A DNA stretch of 64,000 nt from the NCBI GenBank assembly GCA_950106755.1, contig OX467089.1, positions 24,595,345-24,659,344 of the forward strand, read 5' to 3'. Source of the DNA: Climacium dendroides (lineage: Eukaryota > Streptophyta > Bryopsida > Hypnales > Climaciaceae). The first letter of the stretch is position 1. Each line of letters starts with the position of its first letter. Positions 1 through 12,325 of the stretch are shown here, piece by piece. The notes beneath the pieces were generated by a model. That model worked only from the letters and a program-made list of their open reading frames with translations, was not told the DNA's origin and searched no databases. A program made the translations under genes and the position numbers.

Positions 1-1041
1 ATCTCATGAAAGGTTGTAAGCATGGCTATGCATTGCCCCTAAAATAATCCTCATGTGAGAATGTAGAAAACTATTTATATGGCAATGGGTTAAAAAACAT
101 TACATTCTTGGTTTATATAAAAAAAGATATGAGTGTATAATTGTGTATTTTTCACATATGATTGTGCAAAAAGTGACCTCAAGGCATTTAACACCCTAAA
201 GGAATGAAGCACATTTTGGGCAAAAATTGTGAGGAATTGCTACTTTTTAGGGCAATGATAAAAAAATAAATTTTTCTTTCAAAATTCAACCATACAAATT
301 TTTACTAGACTACTATGAAATGTGTAGAAAAAAATTCACAAACTTTGACCACATGGATTGAAAGATTATAATGTTTGAAGTTAAAACCTTGCTCAACAAG
401 GCTAGCAACCTTTAATTCCTTCTAGAGTGAGATTTTTTCACAATACATGGCATTAGATATTTTTGATTCCATTGGAGAGTTATTTTGTGTCCATTCCCCA
501 TACTAAAAACTAGCCACTGTTGGCCAAAATTTAAAATAATAAAAATAATAATTTTAAATATATATATAATATAATTTTTTAAATATTTAAAAAATATTAT
601 TTCTATTATTATCTAATGTAGCACTTGCTTTACCACATCAAACTGCCATTGTGGCCAAGTTTCCATAGTCTGCAAGCTTGTAGAAACTCATAGGAACTTG
701 CAATCATTCAAACTGAGTGAATTTCATCTAATGTTAATTTTTTTTAAATTTGTATCTTATATCATGTTAGTTTGCCAAAGTTTAAAAGTAAAAGAGGAGT
801 TTTGCAAAAACTATCCAAAGCTTGCTAGAAAAATTCAAGGCATTATAACTTTTGATCCAAGTACTCATTAGAAAAAAAATTATATTCCCAATTGAGGAGG
901 TACATGAACACCTTGTGTTAAAATTTCATGAACATCTAACCAAAATTGACTTCATAGGAACCTATTTAGATTTTTAATTGTCTGTTATTGTCCTTCATGG
1001 TTGAAGGTGACTACTCAACAATGCTAGTGTGTGAGCATGAG

Positions 1042-1074
<33 letters not shown>

Positions 1075-2690
1075 TTCCAACAATCATTGTAAGAGCTTAT
1101 GTCATAAACACTTATAATGTAGGTATCTATATTATAGGTACACTATAATCATGGATGAATTTTATAATATAGACACCTATAACAAAGGGGTATAATCTTC
1201 TAAGCTCATGGACTTACAATTTGAGGCTTATATAATAGCAACTCTTATGACCACTCTTGAAGTATGTCATCTATTTCTTTTGATATAGTACGATTCTTTG
1301 ACTTTGAAGACAACATAAAAAAATAAAAAATAAAAAAATAAAAATCTATGAACCTCAAAAAATGGATAAAAGACCTTCTAATTTAATCCCTTGAGCAATT
1401 GACCACTAAAAGAGGGAATATACATTTTTAACCCACATGTGTAAATGGGGCATTATTTCTTGTGACTGATAAAGTAGAGTAGGGTTGTGCACATACACCT
1501 TGGTTTGACTTGGACTAGAAGTCAAAGTGCCTAAGGTAGGTTCTACGTAAAAAACCACTTATTAAATTATATAAAGGAAAGGTGTTTAGAGCACATAGAT
1601 AGATTAGTTACTTGTTTTTTCTGAAATAATTATAAAAAAAAGATAATTGCATAGTTGGGAAGGCTTAGTTGGGGCTATAGATAGAAGGGACAATTTTGGT
1701 GCAAGGGTGGGGTGCTTCCGTGAGATTGAACAGTATGTTTGACCAATAATCACTCCAAAACTTTTATTTTTGTTGTAAAAAACAAAAATTTTAAACACTT
1801 GTCTTTTGCATATCCAAACATACTATAGAATCTTGCACTAGAATAGTATGTGAATGCATATGAAAAAGCAACATGTACAAATAGTGTATATTTGAAGAGG
1901 TGGACGATTTTAGAGTTTGTGTGCTTTTAGAACCTCCTACTTTAGTGCATGTTGGCATTAATTCATCAATGCCTCACTTAATGGCATTTGGATGACTTCA
2001 AAACAATGTAGAAGACAATTGCAAAACATTTTCCATTCAATTCTTGTTGAAGGAGTTGCTTGAATGGAAGTTGTTTTGGATGATGTTGGCAACTACTTCA
2101 TTGAGGTATTTATGACCATTCAACATAAGAAGATGCAATAGAAATGGATCACAAAATATGTTATTGTAGTGTATTTAGAGAAGTTGTTCCTTGCTTTAGA
2201 TGGGAGAAATTTCAAATACTTTGATTAATTATGTAAATCACAAGATACTAGCATTTAAGTGCCTTTTTTTTTTATCAACTTAAGTCTTGTATTAGATCAA
2301 AAGACTTTAAAATTTAAATCCTCTTTCTTTGAAATGTTTTACTATAGAAATAAAGTTTTTTAGTCCTTCGAGAGGAATCTCAAGGACTCTGTGAAACCAC
2401 CAACTACTCATGCAATAAGAAACCTCCATTCCTTCAGTTGGAACAAGTATGCAAAACTAACAAAGGTTGACCATTATTAGTTGAGAAAGTATTGATAATT
2501 CTAATGACAAGATAATAATTATTCAATCCCTCTTACTCCAAGAATTTTAACTAAAGGAGAAGGAACCGTAAACAAGCAAACCTTCATCTTGATCTAGGAA
2601 ACTACCAGTACCAATTAACCCTGGCAGTTCCAAGTATTGCATTACAACAAAAGTACACATCCTACTAGTTTGCATGCAATGTCAATATTT
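1..2690. other. AT-rich intergenic DNA, no gene seen
   Basis: I see no convincing coding region, RNA gene or element boundary here. The stretch has many homopolymer A/T runs and only short chance open frames. The one clear local structure is the GT/AT microsatellite near 1041-1074. Confidence 0.6.
1041..1074. repeat. (GT)n-(AT)n microsatellite
   Basis: A run of GT dinucleotides passes directly into a run of AT dinucleotides. This is a compound microsatellite in otherwise unremarkable AT-rich DNA. Confidence 0.9.
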
Positions 2691-2694
2691 GTAT

Positions 2695-4310
2695 AAGTAA
2701 TTGTAGTGATTAGTCGGATAATTATTCCTTCCATTAGCCCTTAATTTCTACTAAAGACCAACTTAGAGTAAACCGCTCCGGAATCGTTTCCACGAGGACT
2801 CAAGGCTCACGGATCTAGGCTAACTCGGTCTAAACGTTTCCTTTCTCTCCTACTTTCCAATCCGGACCAAAGGTCCGGTCCGACTACTAGTGCTGGATGG
2901 GTTCTGGAAAAGTCTAGAAACCGTTCAGTTGCCCCTTCCGGGATCCCTGGGTTTAGATGACAAGTGGCTAGATCCACCGTCTGGATATTTACTGTGTCCG
3001 AAAACACTAACTATCTCCCTTTCTCTCTCTCTTGACCTCTAATACTAATGCTAACTTAACTTTAGGGACCGGAAATATCCTACTGTTTCGTCACCTCACA
3101 AATCTGAAAGGCTTACTAGACCAAGCCACACAGGGACGGTCAAGGATTACAACGACATTCTAGCATTAACCCAACACTAAATCTCCCATCAACCGGATGG
3201 ACAACCTTGCACTTTTTTGGGCGTTACACTAGGGCTTTGACTCCGTCTATGGAGGAATTCCGGTATTCAGAATTCGGATTACGTCTTACAAACTTTCGTA
3301 CATGGAAGCTGCTCTCAAACTCTTAGACACCCTCTTACACAAGGCAGTATCCTCCCCTCAAGCTATACCGGCATCTAGATAGGTAGCACACTAAAACTTC
3401 CTCCGGAACAATCCGGCCGATCTCCCCATCAATCCAGTGACATCAGAAACCACTCACAACATCGACACTTGCTAACCAACTTAAGTTCTCAGCTGTAGTG
3501 ATTAGTCGGACCAATATTCCTCCAATTAGCCCTTAATTCTCACCAAATTAGAACTTACGTTCTCAGCTAAGGCCCACTTAGAGTAAACCGCTCCGGAATC
3601 GTTTCCACAAGGACTTGAGGTTTACAGATTTATAGGCTAACTTCGACCTAAGCATTTACTTTCTCTCCTACTTCCTACTCCGAACTACAGGTCCGGTCCG
3701 GCCATTAGTGCTGGGTGGGTTCCGAAAAAGTCCGGAAACCGTTCAGTTGCCCCTTCCGGGATCCCTGGGTTTAGATGACGAGTGGCCAGATCCACCGTCC
3801 GAATGCTTACCGTGTCCGGAAACACGCTCTCTCTCTCCCTCTCTCTCCCTCTAATACTGATGCTAAACTAACACTTCAGGGATCGGAAGTGTCCTACTTT
3901 TCCGTCACCTCACAGATCCGGAATGCTTACCAGACCAGGTCACACAGGGACGGTCAAGGACTACAACGACATTCTTACATTAGCCGGATACTAAGCCTTC
4001 CATCGACTGGGTGGATATCCTCGTACTCTCTTGGGCATTGCGTTGGGGCTTTTACTCCATCTATGGGGAATTCCGGCAATCCGGAATTCAGGCACGTCTT
4101 GCAAACTCCCGTATACGGAAGTTGCTAGCAGCCTCTCAGATACCTTTTCACCTAAAGCTGTATCCTACCTTCAGGCTATACCGGCATCCAGGTGGTAGTA
4201 CACTAACACTATTGTCGGAACAATCCGGCCGATCTCCTCATCAAGTTAGTGATGCCCAGAAAACACTCACGAAGTCGACTCTTGCTACTCAAGGTAAGTT
4301 CTAAGCGTCG
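2695..4310. repeat. Tandem pair of ~800-bp repeats
   Basis: Two long, clearly related units follow each other directly, about 2695-3490 and 3491-4310. Both begin with the word GTAGTGATTAGTCGGA. Both then carry the same ordered landmarks: AGTAAACCGCTCCGGAATCG, a TCCGGxCC-rich stretch, and GTTCAGTTGCCCCTTCCGGG. The second unit has a short extra piece near 3535-3565. The units are richer in CpG (TCCGGA words) than the flanks and resemble in composition the adjacent LTR-type copies on the minus strand. They may be LTR-derived or the 3' part of that element. No gene is supported inside. Confidence 0.7.
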
Positions 4311-4611
4311 GGAAAAGTAAGATTGGACCCCTACATACTCCACAAGCATGTACCGAATACAAAAGATAAGAGAATGGACACTTCCAAATACTTGGATTAA
4401 GCTCAAAAAGATACACGCTGAAAATAATGGGACGGATGTGAATGACCAAAAAGGTCCATCAAAACCCTACTTAAACTAAAACTAACATCATCCTAAAAAT
4501 CCCACAAAACATTCCTACTGGTCTGCTAGATTTCCGGTAAATCCTAGATCCTATTTTTCCGGCTTTTGACGGCCGGACTCCGGTATTGTTGCTACTCTAC
4601 ACTATTGCACA

Positions 4612-6725
4612 CTATTCCTCGGGATCCTTATCTATGGGAGGAGCAAGGTCCTTCAACGAGTCTAAATTGATCTGCTTCCGGCTACTCCCTGGAGAAAATA
4701 CATCCGGACGCCTTGCTCCCCATCTCGGGACTTCCACGATGTTGGTGTCCCTATCTACATTCCGGGTTCCAACTATTGGAACTTCTGGACTTCCTCGAGA
4801 ATCCTTCTGGGTCTTCTTATGACAGGGAGAAGACTGTATCGCCCGGCCCCCGTGAGTCTCCGGAAGAGTACCCGTAAGGTCAATGATTGGGGTCATCAGA
4901 ATGAGGTCTTCACTTCCTTGGGGTACCACGGCACCCCAATCCACTCCTTTTGGCCTTTCGGGCGGTGGTGAAAGTTCTGGACCAACCGGTACCACCGGTG
5001 ATACTGCTGTAACGATGGGTTCCGGATCATTACCTATCGGAACCACCAAAGTTTGAGCGGAAGGAGAAGAAAGAGTTACCGGATCTGACTAAGCGGGAGC
5101 CAGATATTCCATCATATTCCGCATATCTGCCCGGGAGGCGTCTATCCGTCTCGCTTGCTTCAGTAAACACTTGATGATGGGTACCCGGATCGAGCTGGCG
5201 GCTGCGTCGAAGTTGGCCTCGAACAGCCGGGCTTTGTTGATGCAGTCCGCCGGTACTTCCAAGGAATTCCAGAGCCGGACCACACCCTAATACAGTGTTG
5301 CTATCTGCCGGCGGTGGTCCTCTCTTATGACTCTGGCTGCCTCTTGGGCTATGCGTAGATCGCTCTCCAATCTAACGCACTCGGATTCCGATTCCTGGAC
5401 TTGATCCAGCAATGTACGTTTTTCCACCTTTAAAGCCCCCAACTCCATCACCAACCGCTGTTGCTCCTCTATCAAGAGGGCGTTTTGCTTCTCCGCCGCC
5501 ACCAACGCATCCGTCCTCCGGAAGATGGCGTTCCGGTCGGTCAGTGCCATCTTCCGGCATACCCGCTTGAGGGTCTCCTCGTAATTATCGAGAAACTTCA
5601 TGAGATCATCCGCCCGCCATACAATGTGCTGGGCCATTTTCGCAATATCCTCCATTAGTGTTCCCCCTAATTGCATTTGGGTTCTATCTCCCTCCTCTGC
5701 CTCCATAAGTCTGGTCCGAGAGGGTCCGGCCTCGGTCTGAGCGGGACCAGCTTGTTGCTACATTGGTCCAACCTCTAGTGAAGAGGGTTGGACTTCTTCC
5801 GGAGCTGGTCTGGTTTCCATCTTCCTGTCTGGAATTTCTTCCTCCATTGGCTCCAGCGCGGGAGGATCCTCTGTCGGCCTTACCGGTGGAGTCCTATTCC
5901 GCCGTTGCCTCTTCGCTAGAGGAGTGGCCGGCTCTTCTTCATCCGTCTCCTCATCGTTCGGTCCGTCGCGGGGAGAAGGTTCTTCTCCTCTGTATTGTTG
6001 GAGCTGAACTAGCTCCTAGTAGGCAATCTCCTCGTTCGCTTTGAGCAGGGAGTGCTGGGCATACAGGTGGGAGAGATACGTCGAAAGAGGGCTCTGACCC
6101 TTCTTTCCTAGCCGGAGAAAACGCAAAAGGTCCCCTATTAACTCGTGGATGACGGCTGCCCAATCCATCATCATTTTATCTTGAAGACTCCCCAGGATGG
6201 CAGAAGCTACCTTTGCTACCACTCGCCTTGGCTTGGTCGGGTGAAGGATAGGGTTAGAAACGCTATCATATCCCGATACTCTAGATTCACCAGGTTGGAA
6301 ACCTGGTGACCTTCCTTCAGATTGGCCGGCACCCGGAATTCGCCCTCCATACACTCCTGATTCTTCTCCATGACCTTGTCCAGTGCCTCCCGAAACTTGT
6401 AGACGGCTCTCCACACGTTAACTGACCACAGTTCTGGCTTCGCCCAGAGGGTGGTATCCAAGATACCGCTTTCCGGACGAAGTAGATCAGATACTAAACT
6501 CTCCTCTCTGATGTCCCAAAGAACCTCCATGAGACCCTTACATCCCATGTTGGTGAAGTTCCGTCGCAGGTGCTCTAGCCGGTCCTCCTCGATGGGAACT
6601 TCCGGCACCACCTTCATCACCGGAATCGTCTTCGGTCGGGGCGGCAGCGGCGAAAGTTCTTCGTCTGAGTCTTCGGACAGATCTTTCAGCTTGCGCCGGC
6701 TCGCCCTAGAAGACATCGCGCTCAT
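4612..6725 (-). pseudogene. Decayed gag-like coiled-coil gene, copy A
   Basis: The minus-strand product starts MSAMSSRASRRKLKDL at 6725. An N-terminal basic/acidic segment with a Pro-rich stretch (PPRPKTIPV) leads into a helical core (RRNFTNMGCKGLMEVLWDI). A frameshift near 6240 separates this from the rest, which lies in one other frame down to 4612. That part has a Glu-rich stretch, a long coiled coil (around 5520-5300) and a Ser/Pro-rich C-terminus, and it is broken by at least four in-frame stops (near 6016, 5760, 5284 and 5092). The second copy at 7662-9572 aligns along its whole length. No zinc knuckle or enzyme motif is visible. A plant retroelement structural protein is the best guess. 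It is not functional as it stands. Confidence 0.6.
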
Positions 6726-7213
6726 ATGAAAACCTCACACAATCTCTCCCTACCTCTCCTGCTTACAAAGATTCACTCCGGTAACCCCTGTACGATTGCA
6801 ACTCACACAGTCCCTTAGTCTACCGGAATTCTCAAAAAGCTAGGAAGACGGAAAGCACAGATGTAAGGAAAATAAGGAAGTACTCGTGTCTTCCGCCGGC
6901 TACAGTTCTCCTCTTATACTGGCTAGACGGACGGTCAGTCGGATGAATGTACGAGATAGGTTTCGCCCAGAGGGTGGTATCCTTCTAGGCGAAGCTTTTA
7001 GGGCCGGCGCCGTCATCCGATTTCCAAAACTTTCTAGGGTTCCGGAATTAGGTTTTTATACCTAATGGAATTTTTCCGGATCTGGAGATCCGGTATTCTT
7101 AAGTTTTCCTAATTTCCTATGAGAACTCAAAAACTTTCCTTTTTAAGGGGACAATTTTTGAGATTTCCCGTCAAATGCTAGTGTTTTGGGTCTAGCATGT
7201 GGGATCACATTCC
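6726..7213 (-). repeat. LTR-like 5' region of copy A
   Basis: The region matches 9573-10085 in order and wording. Shared landmarks on the plus strand are the CTAGCATGTGGGATCACA tip, a TTTAGGG-containing block near 7005-7045, a block with GGACGGTC near 6930, and CTCACACAGTCCCT near 6802. Its outer end is a short inverted repeat beginning TGTGGGA. It sits immediately upstream of the gag-like start on the minus strand, as an LTR plus leader would. I could not place the LTR/leader junction or a primer-binding site. Confidence 0.55.
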
Positions 7214-7661
7214 CACATCAGCATTTGGAAAAAGGCACGAATGGACCCACACCCACAAAAGTATGTACCACGTATAAAAAGAAAGAAAGTGGAATGCCTC
7301 CAAACGCTTTGGATTAAGCTTAAAGTACACACTGAAAATCATGGGGTGAGTGACCACAAAAGTCTATCAAAAACTAACTTATACTAAACCTATCATCATC
7401 TCAAAATCACACAAAACATTTCTACTGGTCCACTAGATTTCCGGTAATCCTCAATGAACATCTCGGGATATCCGGAAAGATCAACGTCAGATCCTATAAA
7501 TCAGGATTGGTGACCGGACTCCGGCACCGTTACAAGTATGTACAAAACTGCATCCTATTCTTCTGCATCCTATTCCTTAGGAGGAATAATTTTTTTAACA
7601 AGTTCTGGTATATCTTCTTCCGGCTACTCTCCGGAGGAAACACACCAGGAACTCTTGTTGC

Positions 7662-9572
7662 TTAATTTGGACCTGCAGAGATATCGGTTCCTCTGTCTGC
7701 ACTTAGGATTCCGACTACTGGAACTTCCGGACTTCCCCGAGAATCTCTCCGGGTAAACTTTAGGCGGGGAGAAGAGTGAACAGACCGAGTCCCCCTTGTC
7801 TCCGGAGGAGTACCTGTAAGGTCTATGACCAGGTTCTCTTGAAGGAGGTCTTCACTTCCCTTAGGTATGATGGTACCCCAATCCACTCTTGATCTCTCAG
7901 GTGGAGGTGATAGTTCTGGGACAAAGGGCACCACCTGCAACAGCTATTTCCGGAAGAACAATTTCCTCTGGAACCTGCAATGTATGGGTGGGAGAGGAAG
8001 GAGGAGGGTCTACCGGATTTGGCCCTGCGGATGCCAAACATGCCACCAAGTCTCGCATCTCCGCTCGCGAAGCATCCATCTTCTTTGCTTGCTCCAGCAG
8101 ACACTTGACTTTCGACACCCGGCTTGAGCTTGCGGCTATGTCGAAGTTGGCTTCAAACAACCGGGCCTTGTTGATGTAGTCCGCCGAGATCTCTAAGGAT
8201 TTCCGGAGCTGGGTAACACTCTGGCTTAGAGCCTCCGTCTGCCGGCGGTGTCCTTCTTCCACGACTTTGGCCTTTTCTTGGGCCGTCCGCAACTCGTTCT
8301 CCAACCGGGCGCAATTGGACTCCGACCCTTGAGTCCATTCCAGCAAATTCTGGTTCTCCACTCGTAGAGCGCCCAGCTCCGTCACCATCTTCTTCTAGTC
8401 TTGGATCAGAAGATTGTTCTGCTTCTCGGTCGTCACCAAAGCGTCCGTCTTCCGGAAGATGGCGTTCCGGTCGGTTAGTGTCATCTTCCGGCACACCCGT
8501 CTAAAGGTCTCCTCATAATTGTGGAGAATCTTCATGATGTCGTCAGCCCGCCACATGATGTGTTGGACCATTTCCGTAATATCCTCGTAGGGTGACCCCC
8601 TAGTCGGATCTCGGTCCTTTCTTCCTCCTCTTCTTCTGGAGGATTGGTCCGAGAGGGACCGGCCTCTATCTGGTCCAAAGCATCTTCCTTAGTCTACTTT
8701 GGAGCGGAAGGACTCCCCCTTGGCATCACCGATGGAGTCGCATTCCGTTGGGTCCGTTTCTTCAAAAGAATAGACTGCTCCTCTTCTTCCGTTTCCTCAT
8801 CATCCGGACCTTTCCGGTAAGAGGGTTCTTCTCCCCCGTACTTTTGGAGCTGAACCAACTCCAGATAGGCTTCCTCCTCATTTTCCGTGAGTAAGGAATA
8901 GTGGGAGTATAAGTGGGAGACATAAGCCAGAAGAGGGCTCCCACCTTTCTTCCCTTGCCGGAGAAAATGCACGAGATCCCCTACCAGCTCAAAGATGATG
9001 AACGCCTAGTCCACCATCATCTTCCCCTAGAGGCTTCCCAGGATGGTGGAGGCTACCTTGGCCACTACTCGTCTCGGCTAGGTCGAGTGGAGGATAGGGT
9101 TAAGAAACCCTACCACATTCTAGTATTCCGGGTTTACCAAGTGTAAGACCTAGTAACCCTCCTTTGGATTTGCCATCGTCCGAAATTCACCCTCCATGCA
9201 TTCTGGGTTCTTTTCCATCACCTTGTCCGGCACCACCCGGAACTCGTAGACGGCTCTCCACTCATCCACCGTCCACTGCTCAGGTTTCGCTCGGAGGGTG
9301 GTATCCAAAATACCACTTTCTAGTCGCAGTAGGTTCGCCACCAGACTCTCCTCCCAGATGTCCCAAGGGACATCCATCAATCCTATGCACCCCATATTGG
9401 TGAGATTCCTCCGGAAACGCTCCATCCGGACTTCATCGATTGGGATTTCCGGCACCACCCGCAGCACCGGAATCGTCTTCATCCGTGGTTGCGGCGCTAG
9501 AGTTGACTCGTCTGATTCCTCCGGCTCCTCCCTCAGTTTGCGCCGCATCGCCCTGGAAGTCATCACACACAC
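7662..9572 (-). pseudogene. Decayed gag-like coiled-coil gene, copy B
   Basis: This minus-strand gene starts MCVMTSRAMRRKLREE at 9572 and parallels copy A domain by domain. The shared parts are a basic start, the KTIPVLRVVPEIPIDE segment, the helical core (RRNLTNMGCIGLMDVPWDI), a coiled coil (about 8390-8200), the segment NKARLFEANFD and a C-terminal GSPEVPVVG segment. At least two frameshifts (before about 8390 and near 7940) and several stops break it. Differences from copy A are spread along the whole length, so the duplication is old or the copies came from different family members. Function is unknown beyond a likely structural role in a retroelement. Confidence 0.6.
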
Positions 9573-10085
9573 GCGAGGAGCCTCTCACAACCTCTCCCTA
9601 ATTCTCTTTGCTCATAAAAGGTCACTCCAGAACACACCTGCACGATCACAATTCACACAGTCCCTCAATATACCGGAAGTTCAAGAGATGGGGAGGTAGG
9701 AAAACTGAGATGTAGGGCAGCAAAAAAACAACTGTGCCATCTACTGGCTACAGTCCTTTTTTTATACTGGTCCAGACGGATGGACGGTCGGACGGATGAA
9801 TGAAAGTCCGGAAGAAATTTCGGCGGCAAAGCCTAACCTTTGTACGGCTTACGATTTCCGGCTTTTAGGGCTAGCGCCATCATTCGGTTTCCGGAACTTT
9901 TTAGGGTTCCAGAATTAGTTTTTTTACACCTAATAGGATTTATCCGGATCCGGAGTTTCGGTATTTCCCAAATCCTACTAATCTTCTATTAGAACTCAAA
10001 ACTTTCCTATTTAAATGAATAAATTTTAAAATTTCCTGTCTAATGCTAGTCTTCTGTGTCTAGCATGTGGGATCACACTCCCACA
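9573..10085 (-). repeat. LTR-like 5' region of copy B
   Basis: This is homologous to 6726-7213. It ends at the palindromic tip TGTGGGATCACACTCCCACA near 10068-10085, beyond which the similarity stops and sequence of the CACTA relic begins. It lies just upstream of the minus-strand gag-like start. Confidence 0.55.
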
Positions 10086-10179
10086 ATGATCTTGAGGACT
10101 GAGGTTCGATCACTTGCGGTCATGATTGGGGGGGGGAGAATGATTGGATGAAAGAGTTGGTCCTCTTGCTTAAGTAGAT

Positions 10180-11012
10180 GATCTTATAAAGTTGGAAGAG
10201 GTGTTTAGCCTTATACATCATGGCCGTATAGTATATGGCCATTGGAAACACCAAAATACTTCATAGAAAATGGTAGGGAACATATTTAGGGAACGCCCAG
10301 TCATATTTTCTAGTCATATTTTGCAATCACATCTCTATAATAGTAAGATTTTTTTTAGGGCAGCCCAAAAACAATTTGAGTAGGGAATATATTTAGAAAG
10401 TACCTAGTCATATTTTTCCACGTAGGATTTTTTTGTAGTCATATTTTTTTAAAATTACTTTTTTGTAGTTGCCACTAATTTAGGATTTTGAAACCTTAGC
10501 CGCCACAAAATAGGATTTTGAAACCCTAGCCACCACAAAATTAGGGTTTTGAAACCCTAGCCGCCACTTTTCGTAGCCACTCTTCTTTTTGCCCCTTCTT
10601 CTTTCTTTTTTGTTTCTTCTTCCTTGTTTTTGTTGCTTCTTAGGTTTTTCTTCTTCTTCCTTCTTAGGTTTTGCTTCTTCTTCCTATTTAGGTTTTGCTT
10701 CTTCTTCTTTGTTTTGTTGTTTCTTAAGTTTTGTTTCTTGTTGCCTCTTAGGTTTTCTTCTTCTTATTTCTTCTTACTTGATCTTGGTCTTTCTTACTTC
10801 TTGCTTCTTAGGTTTGTTTCTTCTTCCTATTTAGTTTTTGCTTCTTCTTCTTTCTTAGGTTTTTCTTCTTCTTGCCTTTCAACTTTTATTTTTTTTCCTT
10901 CTTAAGTTTTCTTCTTCTTGCTTCTTAAATTTTGCTTTTTAGGTTTTGCTTCTTCTTCCTCTTAGATTTCTCTTCTTCTTCCTTCTTAAGTTTTGCTCCT
11001 TTTTCTTTTTTA
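10180..11012. mobile_element. Left-hand relic of an older CACTA element
   Basis: The stretch near 10270-10330 (GGGAACGCCCAGTCATATT and neighbours) matches the left subterminal part of the complete element at about 11215-11260. It is followed by repeated AAACCCTAGCCGCCAC words (10480-10580) and a pyrimidine-rich tract (10585-11010). The same tract resumes at 32953, on the far side of the complete element. So 10180-11012 and 32953-34335 are two halves of one older element split by the younger insertion. No left terminal CACTACAACAA is visible, so the left end has been lost, perhaps when the LTR unit ending at 10085 arrived. Confidence 0.65.
10585..11010. repeat. Pyrimidine-rich CTTCTTxGGTTTT tract
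   Basis: The tract is a low-complexity array built from CTTCTT, TTAGGTTTT and TTGCTTCTT words. It gives chance open frames rich in Phe/Leu/Ser that should not be called genes. The same tract continues at 32953-33180, and a related copy occurs at about 59390-59990. It is therefore a family-specific internal region of the CACTA relics. Confidence 0.8.
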
Positions 11013-11940
11013 CACTACAACAATGGCAGGGTTTTATGACTGCAAAAATATGACTGAGGATGACTGGCGACTGCTTGCAGTCATATTTTGGGAGGCCTAA
11101 GTCTTCTGTAGAAATATGACTGGGAAATATGACTGCCAGTCATATTTTGACTTTGTACTACATATACGTATACTATACGCCCATGGGGAACATGTTATAT
11201 TTCATAGGGAATGTGTGGGAACATGTTTAGGGAACGCCCAGTCATATTACCAGTCATATTTTTTTTTTCAGTCATATTTTTCAGTCATATTTCCATTTTT
11301 TTTTTTTTTTTTTTTTTCGGGTAACCCAATGAAAATTTGGGCAGGTGAGTGCATAGTCATATTCTTGTTTCAGTTGTATTTTTCAGTCATATTTTTTTGT
11401 CAGTCATATTTTCCAGTCATATTTTCCTGCCAGTCATATTTGTCAGTCATATTTTATGTCAATCATATTATTTTGTCAGTCATATTTTGCAGTCATATTT
11501 TCGGGCTATCATATTTTGTAGTCATATTTTTTTGTCAGTCATATTTTTCAGTCATATTTTCTTGCCAGTCATATTTGTCAGTCATACTTTATGTCAGTCA
11601 TATTATTTTGTCAGTCATATTTTGCAGTCGTATTTTTGGCCAGTCATATTTTGCAGTCATATTTTTGGCCAGTCATATTTTGCAGTCATATTTTTTTGGC
11701 AGTCATATTTTTCAATCATATTTTCTGCCAGTCATATTTTATAGTCATATTTTATGTCAGTCATATTATTTTGCCAGTCGTATTTTGCAGTCATATTTAT
11801 TGCTAGTCATATTTTGCAGTCATATATTTGGCTAGTTATATTTTGCAGTCATTTATTTGGTCAGTCATATTTTCTAATCATATTTGTCTGCTACTCCTAT
11901 TTCATAGTCCTATTTTATGTTAGTCGTGGCAGTCTTGACC
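11013..11940. repeat. Left TIR and subterminal AGTCATATTTT array
   Basis: After the terminal CACTACAACAA, the word AGTCATATTTT and variants recur dozens of times, most densely at 11340-11930. Typical spacings are 11-20 bp, with phrases such as TTGCAGTCATATTTTTGGCC. This is the expected layout of transposase or accessory-protein binding sites in a CACTA subterminal region. The long open frames through it (repeated QSYF/VIF residues) are a by-product of the repeat. Confidence 0.85.
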
Positions 11941-12325
11941 TTCACATGTACTTCACATAGTAGAGGCATTCTCAAACAATCATGATTTTAAACGTTTAGA
12001 TTCTTGATTTTCTGCTAACACAAATGACATATACAAGTTGACTATTGAATTTCAATGATAACACATAATCTCACCCAACTTCTACACAAGCGCATTCACT
12101 ATCCAATCTACAATACAACATACAGTATCCCTTGTATGTCACCTTCCTCTAATGACAAGAAAACTTTTGCACTATATTTGTATGTTATGTATTCAATGCA
12201 ATGTTTTTGAAAATACTCAATTCGGAATATGAAAGAAAAGTTTATGTATTATACTTCTGGGCATGTTTCTGAACTCAATTACAATCTCCATCACAATATT
12301 GTAGGTCATCCACATGTACTTCGTC

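Larger units (their letters stand above)
4310..7213 (-). mobile_element. Non-autonomous LTR-type element, copy A
   Basis: Read on the minus strand, this unit starts at 7213 with TGTGGGAATGTGATCCCACA, a short inverted repeat typical of an LTR tip. It continues through an LTR/leader region of about 490 bp, then a decayed gag-like gene (6725 to 4612), then an AT-rich tail to about 4310. Copy B (7214-10085) has the same order and related sequence throughout, so the two units form a head-to-tail pair. Neither contains protease, reverse transcriptase or integrase, so the element would depend on enzymes from elsewhere. The assignment as a gag-only LTR element is inference from structure. Confidence 0.6.
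7214..10085 (-). mobile_element. Non-autonomous LTR-type element, copy B
   Basis: This is the second head-to-tail unit. On the minus strand it runs from the TGTGGGAGTGTGATCCCACA tip at about 10085, through an LTR-like region, a decayed gag-like gene (9572 to 7662) and a 3' tail. The tail (about 7215-7450) matches the tail of copy A (about 4310-4550), sharing for example CTTTGGATTAAGCT-type wording and CTAGATTTCCGGTAA. The tail of B abuts the LTR tip of A directly. This is what unequal recombination between LTRs, or tandem insertion, would leave. Confidence 0.6.

Noticed and set aside
4612..6725. Plus-strand open frames over the gag-like region
   Set aside because: They are antisense shadows of the minus-strand coding sequence, which has the homologous copy at 7662-9572 and a coherent domain order.
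10589..10905. Leu/Phe/Ser-rich membrane-like open frames
   Set aside because: They are a by-product of the pyrimidine-rich tract. The same effect appears at 32805-33224 and 59736-60149.
11116..11960. Long open frames rich in Gln-Ser-Tyr-Phe/Val-Ile-Phe
   Set aside because: They are translations of the AGTCATATTTT subterminal repeat in several frames at once. No start context or domain supports a protein.
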